A DNA stretch of 64,000 bases from an uncultured Photobacterium sp. GTDB taxonomy: Bacteria; Pseudomonadota; Gammaproteobacteria; Enterobacterales; Vibrionaceae. Positions 46,003 to 55,798 of the stretch are shown here, piece after piece (the stretch's first letter is position 1; every line of letters begins with the position of its first letter). The position numbers and the translations under genes were made by a program. The stretch spans positions 1 to 64,000 of the forward strand of contig NZ_CANMZV010000027.1 in assembly GCF_947502415.1 (NCBI RefSeq), written 5' to 3'. Under the pieces are notes generated by a model. The model was not told the origin of the DNA. It did no database searches and saw only the letters and a list, made by a program, of their open reading frames with translations.

Positions 46003-48552
46003 TTATTTCTTCTTTGCTGCCCGTTCTTTCTTACCAGCACGTTGCTTCTTATTGCGTGCCTTGGTGGATTTTTTCTTAGGCTTTCCTTTGCCATCTTTCT
46101 TGCCATCCGGAGCCTTGTCTTCCTCAAGCTTAGGGATCGCCCCGGTTTTCAGCTTTTGACGCACAGAGCTACGCTCTTTTTTCGATTTCGAACGATGCTC
46201 TTTCTTCTGCGCTTGAGCCTCGCCGTCTTCAACGCGGTACACTTTCAGGCCCTGACGTTTCAGGCCTTCAGCTTTGCGCATGCGCTGTTTTTGCTCTCGG
46301 TTCTTGGCTGTCTTGCCAGCACCACGCGGCTTACGGTTACTACCGACAATATCAAAGTCAATCTGACGGTCGTTAAGGTTGATCGCAGCCACCTTAACCT
46401 TGACTGTATCGCCCAAGCGATAGACCAGACCGGAGTTATCACCGATCAGACGCTGACCGATCGCGTCATACTGGTAGTAGTCATTGGCCAGGTTCGAAAT
46501 GTGTACCAGGCCATCAATGTTCAGCTCGTTAAGGCGAACAAAGAAGCCAAAACCGGTCACATTGGCAATCACGCCTTCGAACTCGTCACCGACATGATCT
46601 TGCATGTATTCACACTTCAGCCAGTCAGCCACATCACGAGTCGCATCATCGGCTCGGCGCTCAGTCATTGAGCACTGCTCACCCAGGGTATCCATATCAT
46701 CAAAGGAGTAATGGTAACCGCCCGTCGGTGTCCAGCGATCCGTATTATTACCTTCCTTCTTCGCAATCAGGTACTTAAGTGCACGGTGCAATGTCAGATC
46801 CGGATAACGGCGAATGGGCGAGGTAAAGTGGGCATATTGCTTCAGTGCCAGGCCAAAGTGGCCAATATTATCGGCCTGATACACAGCCTGCTTCATCGAA
46901 CGCAGCAACATGGTCTGGATCAGCTCTTTATCCGGACGGTTATGAATCAGCTGCGCCAAATCTGCATAGTCACGCGGCGATGGTTCCAGGCCGCCAGACA
47001 ACTGCAAGCTCAGCTCACCAAGGAAATCACGGAAGCCCATCAGGCGCTCTTCGCCCGGCGCATCATGCACTCGGTACAATGCCGGCTCTTTGGCCTTCTC
47101 GACAAAGCGTGCCGAGGCAATATTGGCCAAGATCATGCATTCTTCGATGATCTTGTGCGCATCATTACGCTCCGCAGGCACAATCCGGTCAATCTTGCGG
47201 TCAGCATTGAAAATGAACTGCGTTTCCACCGTTTCAAATTCAATTGCACCACGAACCTCACGCTCAGCTTTCAACACTTTATACATGCCGTAAAGCTCTT
47301 CGAGATGCGGAACCAATGGCGCATAACGATCTCGCAGCTCTTCATCACCTTCCAGCATTTTACTGACTTTGGTATAAGTCAAACGAGCGTGAGAATTCAT
47401 CACCGCTTCGTAGTGCTTATAACCAGACAGCTTGCCGCTGTCCGAGATGGTCATTTCACAAACCATACACAGGCGATCAACCTGCGGGTTCAGCGAACAC
47501 AGTCCGTTAGACAGTACTTCCGGCAGCATCGGGATCACTTGAGACGGGAAATACACCGAGTTGCCACGCTTAACGGCTTCATTATCTAACGCAGAGCCCT
47601 CGCGGACATAGTGGCTGACATCGGCAATAGCCACCCATAGGCGCCAGCCACCAGACTTCTTACGCTCACAGAATACAGCATCGTCAAAGTCACGGGCATC
47701 TTCGCCATCAATCGTTACCAACGGCAGTTCACGAAGATCAACACGGCCTTTCTTGGCCTCTTCAGGAACTTCTTCACTTAATCCCTGGATTTGCTTTTCG
47801 ACCTCTGCCGGCCATTCGTTTGGAATATCATGGGTACGCAGGGCAATCTCAATTTCCATCCCCGGCGCCATGTTCTCACCCAGCACTTCTACCACTTTGC
47901 CAACAGCGTTATGCTGGCGGGTTGCACGCTGGTTGATCTCAACCACCACCACATTACCCATGCGGGCTCCCATGCGGTAATCGTTCGGGATCACAATATC
48001 CTGAGCAATCCGGGAATCATCAGGCACCACATAGCCCAAGCCGTCTTCAATAAAGAAACGTCCGACTATCTGGCCGGCGTATTGTTGCAACACGCGGACA
48101 ACGCGACCTTCGCGACGGCCTCGTTTGTCCGTACCCGCAACTTGAGCAAGGATATAGTCACCATGGATCACCCCGCGCATCTGGTGATGCGGCAGCAGTA
48201 AATCTTCTTCTTTGGCATTGGTGCCTTCTGGGCGCAAGAAGCCAAAACCATCTCGGTGACCAATCACATGGCCTTTAATCAGATCAAGGCGCTCAGGCAG
48301 GGCATAGCACTGACGGCGAGTAAAAATCAACTGACCATCTCGCTCCATCGCGCGCAAACGGCGACGCAAGCCTTCGTACTGGTCATCACCCTCAAGCTTA
48401 AGCTCAGCAAAAAGCTGATCTCGGCTAACAGGTGCAGTAAAGCCGCGGATCACTTCAAGGAGCATCTCGCGGCTTGGAATTGGGTTTTCGTAATTAGATG
48501 CTTCGCGTTCGCGAAAAGGGTCGACCGGTAAATCGGTAGTACCTTTGGACAT
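46003..48552 (-). CDS. rnr: exoribonuclease R
   Basis: RNase R degrades structured RNA 3' to 5' and acts in RNA quality control. Order of domains: N-terminal HTH, two cold-shock domains, RNB catalytic domain with TIDGEDARDFDDAV (the metal-binding aspartates), S1 domain and a long Lys-rich C-terminal tail. The start MSKGTTDLPVDPF gives 849 aa; in-frame ATGs further upstream exist but do not fit the family. It lies between nsrR and rlmB as in E. coli. Confidence 0.96.
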   Translation of the reverse strand: MSKGTTDLPVDPFREREASNYENPIPSREMLLEVIRGFTAPVSRDQLFAELKLEGDDQYEGLRRRLRAMERDGQLIFTRRQCYALPERLDLIKGHVIGHRDGFGFLRPEGTNAKEEDLLLPHHQMRGVIHGDYILAQVAGTDKRGRREGRVVRVLQQYAGQIVGRFFIEDGLGYVVPDDSRIAQDIVIPNDYRMGARMGNVVVVEINQRATRQHNAVGKVVEVLGENMAPGMEIEIALRTHDIPNEWPAEVEKQIQGLSEEVPEEAKKGRVDLRELPLVTIDGEDARDFDDAVFCERKKSGGWRLWVAIADVSHYVREGSALDNEAVKRGNSVYFPSQVIPMLPEVLSNGLCSLNPQVDRLCMVCEMTISDSGKLSGYKHYEAVMNSHARLTYTKVSKMLEGDEELRDRYAPLVPHLEELYGMYKVLKAEREVRGAIEFETVETQFIFNADRKIDRIVPAERNDAHKIIEECMILANIASARFVEKAKEPALYRVHDAPGEERLMGFRDFLGELSLQLSGGLEPSPRDYADLAQLIHNRPDKELIQTMLLRSMKQAVYQADNIGHFGLALKQYAHFTSPIRRYPDLTLHRALKYLIAKKEGNNTDRWTPTGGYHYSFDDMDTLGEQCSMTERRADDATRDVADWLKCEYMQDHVGDEFEGVIANVTGFGFFVRLNELNIDGLVHISNLANDYYQYDAIGQRLIGDNSGLVYRLGDTVKVKVAAINLNDRQIDFDIVGSNRKPRGAGKTAKNREQKQRMRKAEGLKRQGLKVYRVEDGEAQAQKKEHRSKSKKERSSVRQKLKTGAIPKLEEDKAPDGKKDGKGKPKKKSTKARNKKQRAGKKERAAKKK

Positions 48553-48673
48553 AATTAGATCCATATTGGCGAAGATATAACCATAGTATATCCGGGCCAT
48601 AGGTGAACAGACGGGAGCAAAGTTCAATTTCTTCACTCCACAGAATAATTTAAGAAGTTATTGGTTGGCTCTA

Positions 48674-49108
48674 CTATGAAGCCGCAGGGCGATCCAGCAA
48701 GACTCGCAATGGCGGGTTGTTATCGATCAAACTCGCCAGCGTATGCTGATCAAGTTCAGCTAAAAACGCTCCCCTTGCGCTATCCAGGATACCTTTCAGG
48801 CGGCAAGCCGGGGTAATATGGCAAAAGTCTTCACTGCAGTTAACTATCTGCAAAGGCTCTATCGCACGTACCACATCCCCAAGGACAATTTTATCAGCAG
48901 GCATTCCCAGGCGAATACCGCCGTTTTTACCGCGTACGGTTTCGACATAACCCAGCTGGCCCAATTTATTAATAATTTTGACCATATGGTTACGTGACAC
49001 GCCGTAAATATCGGTCACTTTTGAAATACTGGCCAGCTCACCTTCAGGTAAGGTTGCCAGATAAATCAGGGCTCGTAAGCCATAATCGGTAAAACTTGTC
49101 AGTTGCAC
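48674..49108 (-). CDS. nsrR: nitric-oxide-sensing repressor NsrR (Rrf2 family)
   Basis: NsrR represses nitric-oxide defence genes and loses repression when NO attacks its iron-sulfur cluster. The protein begins VQLTSFTDYGLRALIYLATLP; the HTH is at about residues 28-50. The cluster cysteines C91, C96 and C102 lie in NCSEDFCHITPACRLKG, with NsrR spacing. I choose a GTG start because AGGAGG lies at the right distance and it aligns with E. coli NsrR; the seven extra upstream codons cover the ribosome site. Confidence 0.93.
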   Translation of the reverse strand: MQLTSFTDYGLRALIYLATLPEGELASISKVTDIYGVSRNHMVKIINKLGQLGYVETVRGKNGGIRLGMPADKIVLGDVVRAIEPLQIVNCSEDFCHITPACRLKGILDSARGAFLAELDQHTLASLIDNNPPLRVLLDRPAAS

Positions 49109-49304
49109 AATAACTCCTCCTGCCGCCATTTTAATCGCGTTATTGACTAAAAGATACAGATCAAAAGCAACTCTCGACGTACATTATCAATTTTATAATT
49201 ATGCAAGAAGGCCGACACACCGACATCAAGAAAGCTCTGTGGGAACTAACCGCCTGCACAGAAGCTCACAACAAGTCTCTTTCTTCCTTGATATAAAAAC
49301 GCAA

Positions 49305-49327
49305 AAAGAGGCCAGTAAGCCTCTCTT
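49305..49327. terminator. rho-independent terminator at the end of motX
   Basis: AAAGAGG-CCAGTAA-GCCTCTCTTTT hairpin with A/T flanks just after the motX stop region; the A run gives the U tail for the minus-strand motX transcript. Confidence 0.75.
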
Positions 49328-49363
49328 TTATTATTCATTTCATGATGGTAGCAGCGCTAATTG

Positions 49364-49990
49364 CTACCAGAACACATCACGACGTTTGGCTCTGGCAATA
49401 ATATTTTCCGGCATCCGGGTTTCCAGGCTACGACGTAGCCGGGAAATTTTCCTATGAGCCGTACGACTCGAAGTCACCGTGTTATACAGCCAACGATAAG
49501 CATCTTCAAAATCCAGAGGGCTGCCGTAATTACTCAGCAACAATTCGGCAAGCTGGATGCGAGCATCCACATTTCCCATCGACGCCGCTTCACGCAAATA
49601 CGGGATTGCACGTTCTCTATCTTGCTGCACCAAGGTGCCATTGGCATAGTAACGGCCTAGCTGCTCAAGGGCTGCCGGCGATCCCTGATGGGCGGCGGAC
49701 TGCATGTAATACACTCCAAGCTCCACATCGCGATCGACACAAACGCCCCATGCAAGCATATCACCGTAGAGAAACTGATATGCAGGGGACTCAACCCGAA
49801 CCGCATGCGCTTCGATATCCTGTACCAGCTGGCAGTCATCCGTCTTCACTCGCTTAAGGTGGCTATTCGATTCAAACAGCCGGATCAGTTCAGCGTCGGT
49901 ATAAACCGGTACTGCATCGCCTACATCCTCTAATGCATAAGCGGGTGTCGCTGCCAGTAATGTTAAAAGAAACAGTTTATGCAGTTTCAT
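49364..49990 (-). CDS. motX: sodium-driven polar flagellar motor protein MotX
   Basis: MotX is a periplasmic T-ring component needed to place the PomAB stators around the sodium-driven polar motor of vibrios. The 208-aa product has a signal peptide (hydrophobic core about residues 5-18, cleavage near TPAYA), the MotX-specific DVGDAVPVYTDAELIRLFESNSHLKRVK stretch, two Sel1-like repeats (YYMQSAAHQGSPAALEQLGRYYANG and YLREAASMGNVDARIQLAEL) and the ending IIARAKRRDVFW. It is not linked to motY or other flagellar genes here. Confidence 0.85.
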   Translation of the reverse strand: MKLHKLFLLTLLAATPAYALEDVGDAVPVYTDAELIRLFESNSHLKRVKTDDCQLVQDIEAHAVRVESPAYQFLYGDMLAWGVCVDRDVELGVYYMQSAAHQGSPAALEQLGRYYANGTLVQQDRERAIPYLREAASMGNVDARIQLAELLLSNYGSPLDFEDAYRWLYNTVTSSRTAHRKISRLRRSLETRMPENIIARAKRRDVFW

Positions 49991-50046
49991 GAACTAATCT
50001 CAGTTGAACCGTAGTTAACTTATCGGCAAAGGCAAAACAGACTTTA

Positions 50047-50313
50047 ATACCAAACTGAATAATAATCTGGCCTATCAGCGAGAATGAAAAGGCACAGATA
50101 CAAGGCACTTGATTGTAGGTGTATTCATATCCATCAAAATCAAGTAACACAGTAGCTGTACCTTTTAAACTCGCCCTTCGGGAGCGTTTCAGTCACTCGA
50201 TAACGGCCCCAAATTGCTTTGATGTAGAGCCACACTATATCTTCATCAATTTAGGTTGTTCTCAAACGTCTGAAAACGCTCTGATTGGATCAGATTATTG
50301 TTCAGTTTGGTAT
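50047..50313. repeat. 267-bp MITE-like inverted-repeat element
   Basis: Left end ATACCAAACTGAATAATAAT and right end, read in reverse complement, ATACCAAACTGAACAATAAT agree over 22 of 23 bases; similarity continues with gaps to about 33 bp. There is no gene inside. The same terminus appears alone at 10760 and 52182. This form fits a non-autonomous transposon-like repeat. No clear target duplication. Accounts for most of the 500-bp gap between motX and purA. Confidence 0.72.
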
Positions 50314-50440
50314 AACCTCTTTTACCAAAAAAACGGCAATCTATTACCGCTTGAATGTTTAGCACGGCCAAGCTATTGATACAACTATTTTTTCAAAATT
50401 TCGGAGCCGTATCTTTACTTGCCACCCAGCCTCCAGACAT

Positions 50441-50472
50441 AAAAAAACCAACCCCTTAGAGTTGGTTTTTAT
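50441..50472 (-). terminator. rho-independent terminator of purA
   Basis: AACCAAC-TCTAAGGG-GTTGGTT hairpin followed by a T run on the minus strand, 25 bp after the purA stop. Confidence 0.88.
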
Positions 50473-50494
50473 CGAACCTCATCAAAGGCGATGA

Positions 50495-51811
50495 TTATTC
50501 ACCGTATGGATGAACCTTGATGATAGTTTCGTTACGGTCTGGGCCAGTTGAAATGATATCAATTGGCACACCAGTCAGCGCTTCAATGCGAGCGATGTAA
50601 TCCAGTGCAGCTTGTGGAAGCTCATCCAGAGACTTAGCACCGAATGTGCTTTCAGTCCAACCAGGTACTGTTTCGTAGATTAGCTCTAGATCTTCGTAAG
50701 CGTCAGCCGCCATTGGAGATACTTCTAGAATCTCGCCATCTTTCGTTTTGTAACCAATACAGATCTTGATTTCTTTCAGGCCGTCCATTACATCAAGCTT
50801 AGTCAGACAGAAACCAGAGATTGAGTTGATCTGTACCGCACGACGCATAGCAACCGCATCAAACCAACCAGTACGACGTAGACGACCTGTAGTTGCGCCA
50901 AACTCGTGACCTACTTCACCTAGGTGCTTACCAACTGGGTCTTGCTTATCGAGACCATCGTATAGCTCAGTTGGGAACGGACCTGCACCTACACGTGTAC
51001 AGTATGCTTTCGCAATACCCAGGATGTAACCCAGGTGACGAGGACCAAAACCAGAGCCTGCAGCAACACCACCAGCAGTAGTGTTAGAAGAAGTTACGTA
51101 CGGGTAAGTACCGTGGTCGATATCAAGCAGTGTACCTTGCGCACCTTCAAACATGATCTTGTCGCCACGTAGACGCGCGTCATCAAGTTCTTTAGTTACG
51201 TCGATAACCATAGAAGTCAGAACATCAGCTTGTGCCATGATGTTTTCCAGAACTTCTTCGTAGCTTACTGGCTCAGCATTGTAGTAGTGCTCAAGCTGGA
51301 AATTGTGGAAAGCCATAACTTCTTTAAGCTTCTCAGCAAATGCTTCTTTATCGAATAGGTCGCCAACACGCAGACCACGACGAGCAACTTTGTCTTCGTA
51401 AGCAGGACCGATACCACGACCTGTAGTACCAATCGCTTTCTTACCGCGAGCAGCTTCACGAGCTTGGTCAAGAGCGATGTGATATGGAAGGATTAGCGGA
51501 CAAGCTTCTGACAGGAACAGACGTTCACGAACTGGGATGCCACGCTCTTCTAGCGGGCCCATTTCTTTCATCAGCGCATCTGGAGAAAGTACAACACCGT
51601 TACCGATGATACATTTAACGTTGTCACGCAGGATACCTGATGGGATCAGGTGAAGGACAGTTTTTTCACCGTCAATGACAAGAGTGTGACCGGCGTTATG
51701 GCCACCTTGGTAGCGCACTACATATTTTGCATCTTCGGTCAAAAGATCAACGATCTTACCCTTACCTTCGTCACCCCATTGGGTGCCAAGAACGACTACA
51801 TTATTTGCCAT
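50495..51811 (-). CDS. purA: adenylosuccinate synthetase
   Basis: PurA joins IMP and aspartate with GTP in the first step to AMP. The 438-aa protein has the GTP loop GTQWGDEGKGK (about residues 9-19), GHNAGHT, and the conserved GIGPAYEDKVARRGLRVGDL. Strongly biased codons. Placed downstream of the yjeT/hfl operon, with nsrR further on, as in E. coli. Confidence 0.97.
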   Translation of the reverse strand: MANNVVVLGTQWGDEGKGKIVDLLTEDAKYVVRYQGGHNAGHTLVIDGEKTVLHLIPSGILRDNVKCIIGNGVVLSPDALMKEMGPLEERGIPVRERLFLSEACPLILPYHIALDQAREAARGKKAIGTTGRGIGPAYEDKVARRGLRVGDLFDKEAFAEKLKEVMAFHNFQLEHYYNAEPVSYEEVLENIMAQADVLTSMVIDVTKELDDARLRGDKIMFEGAQGTLLDIDHGTYPYVTSSNTTAGGVAAGSGFGPRHLGYILGIAKAYCTRVGAGPFPTELYDGLDKQDPVGKHLGEVGHEFGATTGRLRRTGWFDAVAMRRAVQINSISGFCLTKLDVMDGLKEIKICIGYKTKDGEILEVSPMAADAYEDLELIYETVPGWTESTFGAKSLDELPQAALDYIARIEALTGVPIDIISTGPDRNETIIKVHPYGE

Positions 51812-51933
51812 CTTTCTTCGTCTATCAGTAGTTAAAAAGGGATTCTAGCACCTTAAAGAACGCCTTGCAGTCATTTTTTGACCATAGCCCATATTTCTGC
51901 AAGAAGAGTGTCACGATTGCATGCTAGAGCAAT

Positions 51934-52128
51934 TTACATACTAGTGTACATCATGTAAGCAATCACACTGCCTGCCACAACCAGGCAACCGCCGATACGG
52001 CGCAGAGTAGCATCACTTTGCTGGCTAAGCTGACTCACCATTTCACGCCAGCCGCGCGGAGCAATTAAAGGACCCAGTCCTTCAAAAATAAGTACCAGCC
52101 CCAGAGCCAGCCAAATCGCTTTATTCAT
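51934..52128 (-). CDS. yjeT: DUF2065 (YjeT) inner-membrane protein
   Basis: The 64-aa protein has two membrane helices (about 3-20 and 45-62) and matches E. coli YjeT along its length (IWLALxLVLxxEGLGP, then LRRxGGxLVVAGxVxxYM). Start MNKAIW is preceded by AAGG at a good distance. In E. coli it also sits between hflC and purA. Function unknown. Confidence 0.88.
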   Translation of the reverse strand: MNKAIWLALGLVLIFEGLGPLIAPRGWREMVSQLSQQSDATLRRIGGCLVVAGSVIAYMMYTSM

Positions 52129-52181
52129 CTTCATTACCTTTTTGTGCAATCGGTACCAACGAGGAGCTCGCGGTCTTTACG

Positions 52182-52204
52182 CAGATTATTATTCTGTTTG
52201 GTAT
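52182..52204 (-). repeat. solo end of the MITE-like repeat
   Basis: The minus strand reads ATACCAAACAGAATAATAAT, one mismatch from the left terminus of the element at 50047-50313, and only 2 kb away from it. No second terminus nearby. Confidence 0.65.
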
Positions 52205-52215
52205 TATATGACGAC

Positions 52216-52247
52216 AAAAAAAAAGACAAGGCCGAAACCTTGTCTTT
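52216..52247 (-). terminator. rho-independent terminator of the hfq-hflXKC operon
   Basis: AAAGACAAGG-TTTCGG-CCTTGTCTTT hairpin followed by a run of Ts on the minus strand, about 20 bp after the hflC stop. Confidence 0.93.
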
Positions 52248-52265
52248 CTGATTCATCACGTCACC

Positions 52266-53267
52266 TTAGTTGGTGGTGCCGTTAGCCTCTTTCATATACT
52301 TGAAGAAATCACTATTCGGGTCAACAACCAGAATATCGCTCTTCGAATTGAAGCTATTTTCATACGCTTTAAGTGAACGCAGGAAGCTATAGAACTCAGG
52401 GTTCTTATTAAAAGCTGCAGAATAAATTTCTGCTGACTTGGCATCAGCCGTACCACGAAGAACACGCGCCTGACGATCTGCTTCTGCCAAAATTTTCGCC
52501 ACTTCCAGTTCAGACTGGGCACGAATAACTTCAGCTTTCTCACGACCTTGTGAGCGGTGCTTACGGGCAACAGACTCACGCTCAGCGCGCATACGACGGT
52601 AGATAGACTCACTGATCTCATCTGGCAGGTTAATTTTCTTCATTCGGAAATCAACCACTGCCACACCCAAGTCTTTCGCCGCACTAATCTGGATATCTGC
52701 CAGAACATTTTCCATGATCTGGTCACGCTGGCCTTCAACCTCTTTGCGTGGCGCTACTTCTGCCACAATTTCAGTTGCTGGCGCATCGTTGTCATCCGAT
52801 ACCACCGCATTAGCATCAACCTGCTTACCGCGATCCGGACCAGAGACGATCTGCTTGATTTCACGTGAACCGATTTCAGCACGCAGGCTATCAACCACTT
52901 TACGTTTCAGTAGGGCCTCAGCCGTAGACGCATCACCACCACCGGTAGTCAGGTAGTATTGGCCAAAGTCCTCGATACGCCACTTCACGTAGGTATCGAT
53001 GATTACGTCTTTTTTCTCAGCCGTAACGAAACGGTCAGCCTGATCATCCATTGTCTGAATACGGGCATCAAGCATACGAACACGGTCAAACACCGGCACC
53101 TTAAAGTGCAGGCCAGGCTCGTAAATACGCGCCACTTCGGAGTTATCATCTTTCAAGATTCGCCCGAAACGCACCACGATACCGCGCTCACCTTCCTGAA
53201 CCACGAACATAGACATAAGCAGCGTGGCAACGAAGATGACAATCACTGGGATCATTAACTTACGCAT
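52266..53267 (-). CDS. hflC: HflC, FtsH-protease regulator subunit (SPFH/band 7)
   Basis: HflC and HflK form a membrane complex that encloses FtsH and modulates its proteolysis. The 333-aa protein has one N-terminal membrane helix (IPVIVIFVATLLMSMFVV, about 5-22), a band-7 domain starting VQEGERGIVVRFGRI and a long coiled-coil. It follows hflK by two bases. Confidence 0.95.
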   Translation of the reverse strand: MRKLMIPVIVIFVATLLMSMFVVQEGERGIVVRFGRILKDDNSEVARIYEPGLHFKVPVFDRVRMLDARIQTMDDQADRFVTAEKKDVIIDTYVKWRIEDFGQYYLTTGGGDASTAEALLKRKVVDSLRAEIGSREIKQIVSGPDRGKQVDANAVVSDDNDAPATEIVAEVAPRKEVEGQRDQIMENVLADIQISAAKDLGVAVVDFRMKKINLPDEISESIYRRMRAERESVARKHRSQGREKAEVIRAQSELEVAKILAEADRQARVLRGTADAKSAEIYSAAFNKNPEFYSFLRSLKAYENSFNSKSDILVVDPNSDFFKYMKEANGTTN

Positions 53268-53269
53268 AA

Positions 53270-54427
53270 TTAATATCTCCCCTGACGACCAGTATCAGCA
53301 CGTGGTGACGTCGACACCGGTGCTGTTTCAACTTTCTCCAGCTCAATACCGTACGAACTGCTTGATGTGCTGCCCTTCGGCTGCGCACTACGTTCCGTTG
53401 GATTGATCAGCTTATCCAGCGGCAGGTACAACAGGTTGCCACTCGAGTTAGAATCGATCATAACCTTACTGGTGTTGCCGTAAACACGTTCCATTGTCTC
53501 TAAGTACAGACGGTTACGTGTTACTTCTTTCGCAGCCAGATACTCAGGAAGCAGCTTCTCAAACTGGGCCACTTCACCGAGGGCGCCATTGATAACTTTC
53601 TCTGAATAACCTTGTGCTTCTTTCTTCAAACGTTCCGCACGACCGGTCGCCTTCGGCAAAATATCATTGCTGTAAGCTTCCGCTTCACGAACAAAACGCT
53701 CTTCATCTTCTCGGGCTGCAATCGCATCATCGAATGCATCTTTCACCGCTTCCGGTGGACGCGCCGACTGGAAGTTCACATCAACAACCAAGATACCCAT
53801 GTCATAGTTCTGGATAATCTTGTCGATAGCTTCCTGCGTATTAGCACGGATCGTCTGACGTCCTGTCGTCAATGCTTCATCCATGGTCGAGTCACCAATT
53901 ACAGCACGCAGTGCAGAATCTGTGGCTTGACGCAGGCTATCATCTGCATTGGTTACGCTGAACAGATATCTGTTTGCATCAGAGACACGGTACTGGACGT
54001 CCATTTCAACTTTCAGTACGTTTTCGTCTTTCGTCAGCATCAGACCTGAGCTACGTAGCGAACGGATCGCCTGTACGTTGACGGGTTTCACTTCGTCAAT
54101 GAACGTCGGCTTCCAGTTCAGACCAGGATCGACCATTTCGTAAAACTTACCGAAGCGCAATACCACGCCTCGCTCTGCTTCACCGATAGTATAAAAACCA
54201 GAAAATGCCCATACAGCAGCGGCAATTACGGCTAATGCCCCCAAACCGGCAACACTGCCACCAGTCGAAGGTCCTTTCTTATTCCCCAAAATACCACCGA
54301 ACTTACGACTCAGTTTTGAGAAAACCTCATCGAGATCCGGCGGACCTTGATCACGACCACCGCGATTATTATTCCCCCAAGGGTCTTTATCACGGCCGCC
54401 GTTGTTTCCAGGCTCATTCCACGCCAT
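53270..54427 (-). CDS. hflK: HflK, FtsH-protease regulator subunit (SPFH/band 7)
   Basis: Partner of HflC. A Gly/Asn/Asp-rich cytosolic N-terminus (MAWNEPGNNGGRDKDPWGNN) is followed by a membrane helix (about 67-84, VAGLGALAVIAAAVWAFSGF), the band-7 domain (TIGEAERGVVLRFGKF) and coiled coils; the tail is Ser/Thr-rich. 385 aa. Downstream of hflX in one operon. Confidence 0.95.
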   Translation of the reverse strand: MAWNEPGNNGGRDKDPWGNNNRGGRDQGPPDLDEVFSKLSRKFGGILGNKKGPSTGGSVAGLGALAVIAAAVWAFSGFYTIGEAERGVVLRFGKFYEMVDPGLNWKPTFIDEVKPVNVQAIRSLRSSGLMLTKDENVLKVEMDVQYRVSDANRYLFSVTNADDSLRQATDSALRAVIGDSTMDEALTTGRQTIRANTQEAIDKIIQNYDMGILVVDVNFQSARPPEAVKDAFDDAIAAREDEERFVREAEAYSNDILPKATGRAERLKKEAQGYSEKVINGALGEVAQFEKLLPEYLAAKEVTRNRLYLETMERVYGNTSKVMIDSNSSGNLLYLPLDKLINPTERSAQPKGSTSSSSYGIELEKVETAPVSTSPRADTGRQGRY

Positions 54428-54482
54428 TATAGAACTCCATCAATATGATATGACGACAGTTTTTTATTACTCTAGCAGTCCA

Positions 54483-55772
54483 TTAAGCAACGATAAAGTC
54501 ATCTAACGAAGTACTTTCTCTTTTTTGTAAGCGAGACCACTCTGCTAACGGTAACCGAATATCAATTGTCAGGCTGCCATCAGGTTCATATTCTTCACGC
54601 AAAATACATCCCAGCTGATAAAACTTACTGCGATAACGACCAATCAGATACGGCGGCAAACACAATGTGTGTTTTACCATCGTGCCAGACAGGCGTTCTG
54701 TGAGCGCTTCAAACAGCAGGTCAATACCCAGCCCTTCAATCGCAGAAACCCAGACGCGGCGGGGGATCCCATCCTCGTCTCGCTCGATCCGCGGCTCAGC
54801 GCCTTCCAGGTTGTCGATCTTATTCATCACGAGCAACACTGGAACATCTGCAGCATCGATCTCTTCCAGTACGTTATTGACCGCGTCAATATTTTCCCGG
54901 AAACGGTCATCACTGGCATCCACCACATGCAACAGCAAGGTTGCATCCTGGGTTTCTTTCAGTGTTGCCTTGAACGCAGCTACCAAATCATGTGGTAAAT
55001 GACGGATAAACCCAACGGTATCAGCCAGAATTGATGTACCGACATCCGCCACATCAATCTTGCGCAAAGTCGGATCCAAGGTCGCAAACAGCTGGTCAGC
55101 GGCATAAACCCCGGCATCAGTTACCCGGTTAAATAACGTCGATTTCCCGGCATTGGTATAACCCACCAGGGAAATAGTCGGGATTTCCGCCCGGTTTCTG
55201 GCCCGGCGTCCCTGATCCCGCTGTTTTGATACCTTTTCCAACCGGCGCAGAATAGTCTTAATACGATCCCGCAACAAACGTCGGTCCGTTTCCAGCTGAG
55301 TTTCACCCGGACCACGCAGCCCGATGCCACCTTTCTGTCGTTCAAGGTGGGTCCAACCGCGGATCAATCGAGTAGAAATGTGACGTAGCTGGGCTAGCTC
55401 AACCTGTAGCTTACCTTCGTGGGTACGCGCGCGCTGTGCAAAAATATCAAGGATCAAACCAGTTCGATCCAATACCCGACATTTGCAAATGCGCTCCAGG
55501 TTACGCTCTTGCGCTGGAGAGAGGGAGTGGTTGAATATGACGATTTCGGCTTCTTCAGCCCGTACTGCTTCGGCAATTTCCTGCGCTTTACCTTCTCCCA
55601 CGTAATACTTAGGGTGGGGAGTTTTACGACTACCTGTTACTACACGTAGCGTATTCACTCCCGCCGAGGAGACCAGCATTTCACATTCGCTTAAGTCTTC
55701 CCATTCCCCTTCTTGCGTGAAGTTGATATGAACAAGAATCGCCTGCTCACCGGCTTCATAACGGTCAAACAA
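54483..55772 (-). CDS. hflX: ribosome-associated GTPase HflX
   Basis: HflX binds the 50S subunit and splits stalled ribosomes, notably under heat stress. The 429-aa protein has the N-terminal HflX domain (SAGVNTLRVVTGSRKTPHPKYYVGEGKAQEI), the linker RLIRGWTHLERQKGGIGLRGPGETQLE and a GTPase domain with GYTNAGKSTLFN, DTVGFIRHLP and NKID. Lies 26 bp after hfq. Confidence 0.96.
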   Translation of the reverse strand: MFDRYEAGEQAILVHINFTQEGEWEDLSECEMLVSSAGVNTLRVVTGSRKTPHPKYYVGEGKAQEIAEAVRAEEAEIVIFNHSLSPAQERNLERICKCRVLDRTGLILDIFAQRARTHEGKLQVELAQLRHISTRLIRGWTHLERQKGGIGLRGPGETQLETDRRLLRDRIKTILRRLEKVSKQRDQGRRARNRAEIPTISLVGYTNAGKSTLFNRVTDAGVYAADQLFATLDPTLRKIDVADVGTSILADTVGFIRHLPHDLVAAFKATLKETQDATLLLHVVDASDDRFRENIDAVNNVLEEIDAADVPVLLVMNKIDNLEGAEPRIERDEDGIPRRVWVSAIEGLGIDLLFEALTERLSGTMVKHTLCLPPYLIGRYRSKFYQLGCILREEYEPDGSLTIDIRLPLAEWSRLQKRESTSLDDFIVA

Positions 55773-55798
55773 GCAATCAACTCCTTATTGAAGAACGA

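Noticed and set aside
46003..48636. Longer RNase R with 28 extra N-terminal residues
   Set aside because: The extension (MKKLNFAPVCSP...) does not fit the family and the MSKG start aligns with relatives.
50119..50379. 86-aa frame in the motX/purA gap
   Set aside because: It lies mostly inside the MITE-like inverted repeat, which has no coding character.
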